Of a stretch of 64,000 nucleotides of DNA, positions 7,893-14,895 are shown in pieces. The stretch is taken from the NCBI GenBank assembly GCA_965219925.1, contig OZ244795.1, positions 1,302,001 to 1,366,000 of the forward strand, read 5' to 3'. The translations under genes and the position numbers were made by a program. The notes beneath the pieces are model-generated. The model had not been told where the DNA came from. It did not search any database and saw only the letters and a list, made by a program, of their open reading frames with translations. Origin of the DNA: Bin87 sp965219925. Lineage in GTDB: Bacteria > Chloroflexota > Dehalococcoidia > Lucifugimonadales > UBA3495. Positions within the stretch are counted from its first letter, which is position 1; each line of letters starts with the position of its first letter.

Positions 7893-10181
7893 TTACTCGG
7901 AACCCGATTTCCGGTTTTGAAGGGCAATCAAAATCTTGTCGGGAGTCACTGGCAATTCAACGAAGCGCACGCCAATGGCATCGTACAAAGCGTTTACGAT
8001 TGCGGGAGCCACGCCGACCGACGGCACCTCTCCCAGCGCTTTTGCTCCCATTGGGCCGATGGGGTCCACCACGTTGGCGTAGATCGTTTCAACGGCAGGG
8101 TAGTCGCGAATCGTCGGGCTTTTGTGCTCCAGATAACTGCCGTTGAGCGTAACGCCGGTGGGAACGTCGGTGACAAGTTCTTCACTGAGGGCGAAACCGA
8201 GCATCTGGGAAATAGCGCCTTCAACCTGATTCAATGCGGTGCGAGGATTGATGATTCGACCCGAATCCTGGGCAGCGACATACCGCGATACGCGCACGCG
8301 ACCGGTGGCAGTATCGACTTCAACCTCGCAGAAATGCGCGCCGAACGAATTGACGATGTAATCCGGGCTGCCCGGCGTGACCGTCGCTTCGGCGCTTAGA
8401 GATTCAGGGACCACTGATTGAGCCAGTTGGGCGAACGTCACGCGGTTAGCGGGTTCGCTGGCGACGAACACCGCACCGTCGGCCATGGACAGGTCATCGC
8501 GTCGTGCCTGCAATTGACCCGCGGCCACCGCAAAAACGCGGTCGCGTAATTTCTCGGCAGCCTGCAGCACCGCGGTTCCGGTCGAGAACGTGGCCGTGGA
8601 ACCCGCCGTTATGGGGGCATTGGGCGTGGCTGCCGTGTCGGCGAACAGCGGTTGAATATCCTCGTAGCCAATGGAAAGAGATTCGGCTGCCAACTGCGCC
8701 AGAACCGTAACGGCCCCTTCGCCCACGTCGATCAATCCGCTGACCAGTTGCACTTTGCCATCCGTTCCGATGGCCAGGCCGGCAGCCGATTCGGAGCCCA
8801 CGCCGCCGCGATAGATCATCATGCTCATGCCGCGACCACGACGAACAAAGGGGTCGGACGCATCGGTTCGTTGGAACGGCTCGCCCCACCCGAACTGGGC
8901 GGCGCCACGGCGCAGACATTCTTCCAAACCGTTGCTGGAGAACGGAATGCCGCCTTCAAGCGGTTGCCCGTCCACGATCTCGTCGGCGGGCGACAGGCGT
9001 GGTCCAGCCTGTCCTTCCAGTGGTACATGATTGCGGAGGCGAAACGCCAGCGGATCCATGCCGACGGCGTCAGCGGCCCGGTCGATCAGCGTTTCGAGCG
9101 CGAAGTGTCCCTGGGGAGCTCCCAAAGCGCGATAGCTGCCTGAAACGGGTTTGTTGGTTGTGGCCGGACGCGCATCGAACCGAACGTTGGGGCAGCGGTA
9201 CAGGTAAAGTATCCCCTGGCCGGCACGGCGAGTCACGCCCGGGGCCGAGGATTGATACGCACCGGAATCCATGATGGCGTTACCGTGGATGGCCGTGATG
9301 TCGCCGTTGTTTTTCACGCCGATCCTCAGGTTGATCCGGCCCCCGTGGCGAGTCCGGCCCGCGACGAACTCTTCCTCGCGGCTGTACTCGACGCGGACGG
9401 GTTGGCCGGCGCGTTGAGCCAACAATGCGGCGAGCGCTGCCATACGCGACTCGTCCTTGTTGCCGTATCCGCCGCCCATGTTGGGACCGATTACGCGCAC
9501 CTGCTCGGCGGGTACTCCCAGAACATGGGCCAGGGCCGCCCGGTCTACGTGGACTCCGCGAGTGGACTTCCATACCGTCAGGTGGCCATTTTCCCAGGCA
9601 GCCAGAGCAGCCCGAGGTTCGAGGGGTGTGGCCGAATGCGTCGGCAGAGAATAGGTTTCTTCGAGAACTATGTCGGCGGTTGCAAATCCGGCGTCGATGT
9701 CGCCACGTTGCAGGGCCAAAGGTTCAGGGATGGCCAGATTGCCGTTGGGGTGGATGGCCGGCGCGCCGGGTTCCAGGGCGGCAACCGGGTCCGTTACAAA
9801 AGGCAAGGGCCGATATTCGACCTTTACCATTGCAGCAGCGCGACGGGCAGTGCCCAGGTCGGTGGCGGCCACCGCGGCTACTTCATCGCCAACGAACCGA
9901 ACGCGCGTGTCCAGCACCAATAAATCGGGGGCCAAACGGGCGACCGGGGTATCGTCCGGCGTAACGGCAGCACGGACACCTTCCAGGGCCAGGGCGCCTG
10001 TAACATCGACCGAAATTACGTCGGCATGGGGATGCGGGCTGCGGACGATTACCCCGTGCAGCATCCCTGGCAATGATATGTCCGCCGAATACTGAGCAGC
10101 GCCGGTGAGTTTGTCTGCCAACTCTCGCCGTGGCACGCTGTGGCCCACGGTGGTAAGTGGCGGTGGCGGTGTGGTTGTCAT
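7893..10181 (-). CDS. Molybdenum hydroxylase large (molybdopterin) subunit, xanthine dehydrogenase family
   Basis: About 762 residues from ATG 10181, where MTTTPPPP leads into GHSVPRRELADKLTGAAQY, the usual family start. An in-frame upstream ATG at 10280 would add 33 unconserved residues. Molybdopterin motifs GGGYGNKDES and GSYRALGAPQGHF are present, as is the C-terminal active-site Glu in KALGEVPS. The loop is not the AYRCSFR loop of form-I CO dehydrogenase, so an N-heterocycle, purine or aromatic-CoA substrate is likelier. It needs FAD and 2Fe-2S partners, encoded downstream (6894) and divergently (10495), and Mo cofactor supplied by modABC and mobA. Confidence 0.93.
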   Translation of the reverse strand: MTTTPPPPLTTVGHSVPRRELADKLTGAAQYSADISLPGMLHGVIVRSPHPHADVISVDVTGALALEGVRAAVTPDDTPVARLAPDLLVLDTRVRFVGDEVAAVAATDLGTARRAAAMVKVEYRPLPFVTDPVAALEPGAPAIHPNGNLAIPEPLALQRGDIDAGFATADIVLEETYSLPTHSATPLEPRAALAAWENGHLTVWKSTRGVHVDRAALAHVLGVPAEQVRVIGPNMGGGYGNKDESRMAALAALLAQRAGQPVRVEYSREEEFVAGRTRHGGRINLRIGVKNNGDITAIHGNAIMDSGAYQSSAPGVTRRAGQGILYLYRCPNVRFDARPATTNKPVSGSYRALGAPQGHFALETLIDRAADAVGMDPLAFRLRNHVPLEGQAGPRLSPADEIVDGQPLEGGIPFSSNGLEECLRRGAAQFGWGEPFQRTDASDPFVRRGRGMSMMIYRGGVGSESAAGLAIGTDGKVQLVSGLIDVGEGAVTVLAQLAAESLSIGYEDIQPLFADTAATPNAPITAGSTATFSTGTAVLQAAEKLRDRVFAVAAGQLQARRDDLSMADGAVFVASEPANRVTFAQLAQSVVPESLSAEATVTPGSPDYIVNSFGAHFCEVEVDTATGRVRVSRYVAAQDSGRIINPRTALNQVEGAISQMLGFALSEELVTDVPTGVTLNGSYLEHKSPTIRDYPAVETIYANVVDPIGPMGAKALGEVPSVGVAPAIVNALYDAIGVRFVELPVTPDKILIALQNRKSGSE

Positions 10182-10285
10182 ATCGGGTCGCCCCACGGTG
10201 TTGGACGGGTTGCTTGGTTTCGGTGGGCTGCGCCTGATGGTATCAATGGCCCGGTCAGACGTCAACGACGGTAGCGCCATGCACT

Positions 10286-10407
10286 CAGGGCTTTTTCAAA
10301 GTCTTCCGACCCCCGCTCATGGTGAGCTTGTCGAACCATCGGCGACCGTCCTTCGACAGGCTCAGGACGAGCGGCTGGTTGATTTCCACAACTTTGAAAA
10401 GGCCTTG
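10286..10407. mobile_element. Family A element, copy 2
   Basis: A 122-bp element with ends CAGGGCTTTTTCAAAGT and ACTTTGAAAAGGCCTTG, flanked by CCATGCACT (10277-10285) and CCATGCCCT (10408-10416), a 9-bp duplication with one mismatch. It lies exactly in the intergenic space between the divergent large and small subunits of the molybdenum hydroxylase, where their promoters should be. Confidence 0.85.
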
Positions 10408-10494
10408 CCATGCCCTTGCCGAGGGACTACCGCGGGCGTTAGGATGGTGGACGTTATGGTTGCGCGAGATTCAAGCCACGACCACGGTAATCTG

Positions 10495-10959
10495 ATGGAA
10501 CTCAATATCACGGTGAACGGGAACCCGGTGGCGATTCACGTGCAGCAGTATTGGTCGTTGCTCGACGTACTGCGGGATTCGCTTGGATTGACGGGCGCCA
10601 AGCGAGGTTGCGACCGGGGCGAGTGCGGGTCCTGCACCGTTTTGCTGGATGGCAAACCTGTAAATGCCTGCCAGGTTCTGGCCTCTCGCGTCGACGGCGG
10701 CGCCAATGTCGCGACCATAGAGGGTCTGGCTTCCGGCGGGATGTTATCGGAGCTGCAGCAGTCGTACCTCGACGAAGATGGGGGACAATGCGGTTTTTGC
10801 ACGCCGGGATTCGTGATGGCCACCAGGGCGTTGCTAAACACCAATCCCACGCCAACCGATGATGAAATCCGAGAAGCGTTGTCGGGCAACCTGTGCCGCT
10901 GCAACGCCTACGGTCGCATTCTGGCATCGGTGAGAACGGCAATAGAGCGGGAAGCGTAG
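10495..10959 (+). CDS. Molybdenum hydroxylase small (2Fe-2S) subunit
   Basis: A 154-residue subunit with the plant-type 2Fe-2S cluster (Cys39, 44, 47, 59 in GCDRGECGSC and NAC) and the second, C-terminal cluster (Cys99, 102, 134, 136 in QCGFCTPG and NLCRCN). Electrons pass from the molybdenum site through these clusters to FAD. The ATG at 10495 matches the family start MELNITVNG; in-frame ATGs at 10444 and 10456 are possible, and the ribosome site is weak for all three. It is divergent from its partner subunits, separated by a family A insertion. Confidence 0.9.
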   Translation: MELNITVNGNPVAIHVQQYWSLLDVLRDSLGLTGAKRGCDRGECGSCTVLLDGKPVNACQVLASRVDGGANVATIEGLASGGMLSELQQSYLDEDGGQCGFCTPGFVMATRALLNTNPTPTDDEIREALSGNLCRCNAYGRILASVRTAIEREA

Positions 10960-11239
10960 CGGCCGGTCCTGGCAAGGAAGACCCCGCTGACAAATGGATC
11001 GAGTGTCCGTCCCGGCTGATATTCCCGGCGTTATGACGCTGGCGATGACACCACGCTCGAAGGTTGCCGCGTCGGAAGTCAGCTCATGTCTCTGGACTCC
11101 GGCCAACTCGACACACCGGTGTCGAAACCGGGCTGCTAGCGTAATACCGCCGCCGCCGCTTTCGATTTGTTATGATGAAAAAGCAGTTTCGCCACCCGGC
11201 GTACCCTGATGATTGATATCCCCGAGGAGACAATTGACC

Positions 11240-12490
11240 ATGACCACAGTTCTTGAACGCATCGATCCTGCCGTTGCCCAGGCGATTGCCAACGAAAACC
11301 GGCGGCAGCGGGATTCCATCGTGCTCATTGCCTCGGAGAATTATGCCAGCAAGGCAGTGTTGGAAGCCCAGGCCCAGTTGATGAACAACAAATACGCCGA
11401 GGGATACCCGGGCCGTCGATACTACGGCGGTTGCGAAAACGTGGATGTGGTTGAAACGCTGGCTATTGATCGGGTCAAAGAGCTGTTTGGCGCCCAACAC
11501 GCCAACGTGCAGGCCCACAGCGGCGCCCAGGCCAACATGGCGGCGTATTTTGCGGTCCTGGAGCCGGGCGACACCGTTCTCGGTATGCAGTTGGACATGG
11601 GAGGACATCTGACCCACGGCGCTGGGGTGAACTTTTCCGGCAACCTGTACAACTTCGTGCCGTACGGGGTGAATCGGGACTCGGAGACCATCGACTACGA
11701 CCAGGTTGAACAACTGGCGCGGGAGCACAATCCCAAACTGATCGTTGCGGGTTGCAGCAGCTACTCGCGTATCCTGGATTTCCCAAGGTTCAGGGCAATC
11801 GCCGATTCGGTGGGCGCTCAGTTGATGGTTGACATGGCCCATATCTCGGGGCTGATTGCCGGCGGGGCGCATCCGTCGCCATTGCCGCACGCGCAGATCG
11901 TTACCTCCACGACTCAGAAAACGCTGCGGGGCCCTCGCGGCGGTATGATTCTCGCCGATGCCGACCTGGCTCGAAAAATAGATTTCGCAGTTTTCCCTTA
12001 TATGCAGGGTGGGCCGTTCATGCACGTTATTGCCGCGAAAGCGGTTTGCTTCGCCGAGGCCCTCCAGCCCGATTTCTCACGCTACGCCCACCAGGTGGTT
12101 GCCAACGCCCAGGCAATGGCGCAGGAGTTGTCTGAGTCGGGCGTGCGGCTGGTTGCCGGCGGGACCGATAATCACCTGATGCTGGTGGATCTCACGCCGC
12201 TGGACATTACCGGCAGACAGGCGGAACGGGCCCTGGAATCGGTAAACATCGTGGCCAACAAGAACGCGATACCATACGACCGGTTGCCGCCGCGCACTGC
12301 GTCCGGCTTGCGCCTGGGCACCCCTGCCATCACGAGCCGTGGCATGGGCGAAGATGACACGCGGCAGGTTGCCAGGTTGATCGTGCGTACGCTGGCGAAC
12401 ATAGGCGACGAGGCGGCCCTGTCTGCGATTGGGGAAGAGGTGAGGCACCTGGGCAACCGGTTCCCCGTCCCCGGCCTGGACGAAGAATAA
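11240..12490 (+). CDS. glyA: Serine hydroxymethyltransferase
   Basis: A 416-residue PLP enzyme converting serine and tetrahydrofolate to glycine and methylene-tetrahydrofolate. The PLP lysine is in T-T-Q-K-T (Lys227). The block YAEGYPGRRYYGGCE near the N-terminus and VDMAHISGLIAGG are family hallmarks. A GAGGAGA site about nine bases upstream decides the ATG at 11240 over an earlier in-frame ATG at 11213. The 280-base upstream gap shows no recognisable riboswitch, only a weak TATGAT box near 11171. Length is normal, and all key segments are intact. Confidence 0.97.
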   Translation: MTTVLERIDPAVAQAIANENRRQRDSIVLIASENYASKAVLEAQAQLMNNKYAEGYPGRRYYGGCENVDVVETLAIDRVKELFGAQHANVQAHSGAQANMAAYFAVLEPGDTVLGMQLDMGGHLTHGAGVNFSGNLYNFVPYGVNRDSETIDYDQVEQLAREHNPKLIVAGCSSYSRILDFPRFRAIADSVGAQLMVDMAHISGLIAGGAHPSPLPHAQIVTSTTQKTLRGPRGGMILADADLARKIDFAVFPYMQGGPFMHVIAAKAVCFAEALQPDFSRYAHQVVANAQAMAQELSESGVRLVAGGTDNHLMLVDLTPLDITGRQAERALESVNIVANKNAIPYDRLPPRTASGLRLGTPAITSRGMGEDDTRQVARLIVRTLANIGDEAALSAIGEEVRHLGNRFPVPGLDEE

Positions 12491-12526
12491 TATTTTTCGC
12501 TGGATCCGGCGCAGGGGCAAGGGTTC

Positions 12527-12668
12527 GAGGAAATTGCAAAACTTGTCATTGCCAGCGCAGCGCGGCTATCTCGTCGCTGAAACCGCCGCCATTCCTTCAA
12601 CGGGATTGCCACGTCGCTACGCTCCTCGCAATGACGGAAGGCAGGGACTGGAGTTTCGCAATTTTCTC
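12527..12668. mobile_element. Family B core with a different pair of ends; exact 8-bp duplication
   Basis: A 142-bp element with ends GAGGAAATTGCAAAAC and GTTTCGCAATTTTCTC, unlike the CTCACGCGTACC ends of other copies, but with the same TCATTGC...GCAATGA core. Flanks are AAGGGTTC on both sides (12519-12526 and 12669-12676), an exact 8-bp duplication. The right duplication reaches into the stop codon of the methyltransferase, so insertion was just at the gene end. Confidence 0.85.
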
Positions 12669-12674
12669 AAGGGT

Positions 12675-13427
12675 TCAGGGGCGGAGAGCGCCCACGAACA
12701 GGTGGCCGCCGATCCCGCCTTCGTAGGCTTCGGTCTCCCGGTACTCGGCGTCAAACCCGGACTCGTCCAGCAGGTCGAGCCAGGTTTGTTTGTAGAATAA
12801 CCCGCTGGTATGACGGTCCTGCTCCACCGAGATCTTCCCGTCACGATTGATAATGAATATGAACACCGATTCGATTACGGTGTCAGTGGGGTCCGGGTCT
12901 GCCACGTATTCAATGAACGTGACGTCCTGATTGCCGTTCTGCCGTGTCCAGTCAATTACGCGGGGGCCGTGAAAGGTCTCCCGGAGGCAGTCGGGCGCCA
13001 TTATCAACAGGCCGCCGGGAACCAGGTGCAGAGCAGCCGTCGTGATCGCGGCCTTGAGGTCATCCTCCGTGAGCATGTAGTTCACGGCGTCGTGGATGGC
13101 AACGATGTTGAAGGACCGGTCAAGCCTGACGGTTCGCATGTCGCCGAGGTGGTGCATCGTTAGCGGGTTGAGTCGCCGGGACGTCTCTAGCATTTTCGGA
13201 GCAATGTCAACCGCTTCGGCATCGACGTGCTGAGTCAGGTGGGACAACAGGTGTCCGCCGCCGCAACCCAATTCGAGCAGCCTGGGTTTCCGCCCAGGTT
13301 GACCACCCGATTCGGAATGATGCCGGCGGATGATGTCCAGCCACAGAGCGGCCTCTACGGCGTATTCCTCGGGGGGACTTACGACCGGCCACAGATGAGC
13401 CAAATCGTTATAGAGCCGCATCGACAC
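12675..13427 (-). CDS. Class I SAM-dependent methyltransferase
   Basis: A 250-residue Rossmann-fold methyltransferase. Motif I LLELGCGGGH, the acidic residue after beta-2 in AVDIAPKML, and motif IV region FNIVAIHDAVNYM are present. The N-terminal MRLYNDLAHLWPVVSPPEEY is common in small-molecule methyltransferases. The start is GTG 13427 or the ATG two codons later (13421); neither has a strong ribosome site. A small gene of unknown function ends six bases upstream, so they are probably co-transcribed. Substrate unknown. Confidence 0.88.
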   Translation of the reverse strand: MSMRLYNDLAHLWPVVSPPEEYAVEAALWLDIIRRHHSESGGQPGRKPRLLELGCGGGHLLSHLTQHVDAEAVDIAPKMLETSRRLNPLTMHHLGDMRTVRLDRSFNIVAIHDAVNYMLTEDDLKAAITTAALHLVPGGLLIMAPDCLRETFHGPRVIDWTRQNGNQDVTFIEYVADPDPTDTVIESVFIFIINRDGKISVEQDRHTSGLFYKQTWLDLLDESGFDAEYRETEAYEGGIGGHLFVGALRP

Positions 13428-13433
13428 GGTGCG

Positions 13434-13697
13434 TCAGAATGGCGGGGCGGCGCTGTCGGCGCTGTCTATGAAAAGGTATTCGCGAACTATGCCCAGGTGG
13501 GAGCGCGGCGCCGGGAGGGACTTATGCAGCCACCGTTCCAGGTTGCTGATACTGATGCCCGGCTGCAGATCGATGCACGGGCGTCCCAGGGTTTCCCAGC
13601 GAGCGATCATGCGGTGGGCGTCCGCAGGCAGTGTATTGCAGTGCGTGAATGCCGGCTTGGTGGCGAATGGCAGTGAGGGTAATTGGTTGGTCAACAT
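13434..13697 (-). CDS. Small protein of unknown function
   Basis: An 87-residue ORF with an ATG at 13697, ending six bases before the methyltransferase. It has no membrane segment or signal peptide. The central part (HRMIARWETLGRPCIDL, then SNLERWLHKSL, then IVREYLF) alternates charged and hydrophobic residues like a real helical domain. Evidence for expression is the tight spacing to the next gene on the same strand. I do not recognise the family, and a chance ORF cannot be fully excluded. Confidence 0.5.
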   Translation of the reverse strand: MLTNQLPSLPFATKPAFTHCNTLPADAHRMIARWETLGRPCIDLQPGISISNLERWLHKSLPAPRSHLGIVREYLFIDSADSAAPPF

Positions 13698-13797
13698 ATC
13701 ACCGTTCCGATTGCATCGGTTGTAATCTTACAACCCGAGGCGTGATTTATAGAACAATTGTACGTATGATACAACCGGAATGCAATGGGTTATTGTC

Positions 13798-14036
13798 CTC
13801 ACGCGTACCCACTTTAATCTGTCATTGCGACCCTGTGCTTGATACGGGGGTGGCAATCTCTTCGCCGTAGCAATGGCGGTTCGCCGGCGTGTGTTCAACC
13901 TCAATGAGATTGCCACGTGGTTCGACAGGCTCACCATGAGCGGCTGCGCTCCTCGCAATGACAGGTGGGGGTGGACGTGGGCGCCCTTCGCAATGACAGT
14001 AGGCCAGTTTGGTTTGACAAAGTGGGTACGCGTGAG
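13798..14036. mobile_element. Family B element, full-length copy with inserted module
   Basis: A 239-bp element with near-perfect 18-bp ends CTCACGCGTACCCACTTT and AAAGTGGGTACGCGTGAG. Flanks are GTTATTGTC (13789-13797) and GTTATTGCC (14037-14045), a 9-bp duplication with one mismatch. It carries a GTGGTTCGACAGGCTCACC module that is also the core of family A. It occupies most of the 13698-14130 gap. The remaining sequence includes a 32-codon ORF not scored as a gene. Confidence 0.9.
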
Positions 14037-14130
14037 GTTATTGCCATGCCGAACCGATCCGGGCGGCGCTCATTGTTAGCTGGAATAGCCGTCGGGGTTA
14101 CGAGTGTGGCGGGGTCGTTGGGAATAGGGC

Positions 14131-14853
14131 TTATTCACGGTTGAGGTCGGTGAGGAGAGAGCGGATCAGGTCGGTTCCGCGGGCGCCAGGACTGGTGTAA
14201 GCGACCAGTCCTTCTTTGTCCAAAAATACGTACGAGGGCACGCCACCAACTCCATACGCATCGGCCAGTTTTGCCGACTCGTCGAAGAAATTCGGAAAGG
14301 ACAATCCGGTCCGGTCGACGAATTCGCTGGTTGCCGCTTCGGTAGTGCGGAATTGAGACACGCCGACTACGTCAATGCTGGCAGCCTGGAGTTCCTCGGT
14401 ATAGAGGACTTGTACAGCGGGCAACTCCCGCTGGCAATAGGGTCACCAGGGAGCCCAGAAAACTAACAACGTTGGAGTCCCCAAGGTTTCCGAGGAGTCA
14501 AACAAACTGCCATCGAGGAGCACGGCCTCAAATTGCTGTCCGGGGCGGCGTTCACCTTCTCCTGGGGAAGCGGGTTTGGGCCGTGGCGTGTACGTTGGTC
14601 TCGGAGTGTAAGTCGGAGACGGTGTGTTGGCAGGCGCATCGACCGCGGGTGCGCTCACCGTGGCCTCCGGCTGGGCCGGTTCCGGTTCCGTTGTCGGGGT
14701 TTCAACCAACTCCACAAGGGCCGGGGGCGCTGTGGGCAAGGAATAATCGGCGTCGGTGGCGGGTGGTTCGCTGAGTGAATAACAACCCGCAATCATTGCG
14801 ACCAACGTGATCGCCAACAGAACGACGGGGATGAGTGGCAGATTTCGGGTCAT
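14131..14853 (-). CDS. Thioredoxin-fold lipoprotein, probable selenoprotein (UxxC)
   Basis: A 240-residue reading frame interrupted only by one in-frame TGA (14443-14445), codon 137. Signal peptide and lipobox (A-G-C, Cys24) are followed by a Pro/Thr-rich linker and a TlpA/redoxin-like domain. The TGA lies in F-W-A-P-W-[TGA]-P-Y-C-Q-R-E-L, exactly where the first Cys of the thioredoxin CxxC belongs. The resolving Cys (140) and the cis-Pro segment GGVPSYVF follow in frame. A SECIS-like hairpin begins five bases after the TGA. It would be a membrane-anchored extracytoplasmic thiol/selenol redox protein. The alternative is a TGC-to-TGA mutation or error. It follows a GMC oxidoreductase gene on the same strand. 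Confidence 0.82.
14410..14437 (-). promoter_or_regulatory. Candidate bacterial SECIS element
   Basis: In the mRNA, CAGCGGG (bases 10-16 after the UGA) pairs perfectly with CCCGCTG (bases 22-28) around the loop AGUUG. A lower TTG/CAA stem continues below a small internal loop. The loop has a G as its second base, 18 bases after the UGA, and is followed by U. Both position and loop match what is known of bacterial SECIS elements read by SelB. It is read within the coding sequence. Confidence 0.7.
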
Positions 14854-14895
14854 GGAACTTTTCGGCGCGGAAAGTATTTCTTCACTCCTGGGACG

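Noticed and set aside
7311..8399. A 362-codon open frame on the plus strand
   Set aside because: It lies opposite the well-supported molybdenum hydroxylase large and medium subunits and has no family motif or ribosome site; it is a shadow of GC-rich codons.
14046..14144. A 32-codon plus-strand ORF starting MPNRSGRRSLLAG, resembling a short twin-arginine signal peptide
   Set aside because: It is too short, has no ribosome site, and overlaps the end of the convergent selenoprotein gene. It may be a remnant, but no protein body follows.
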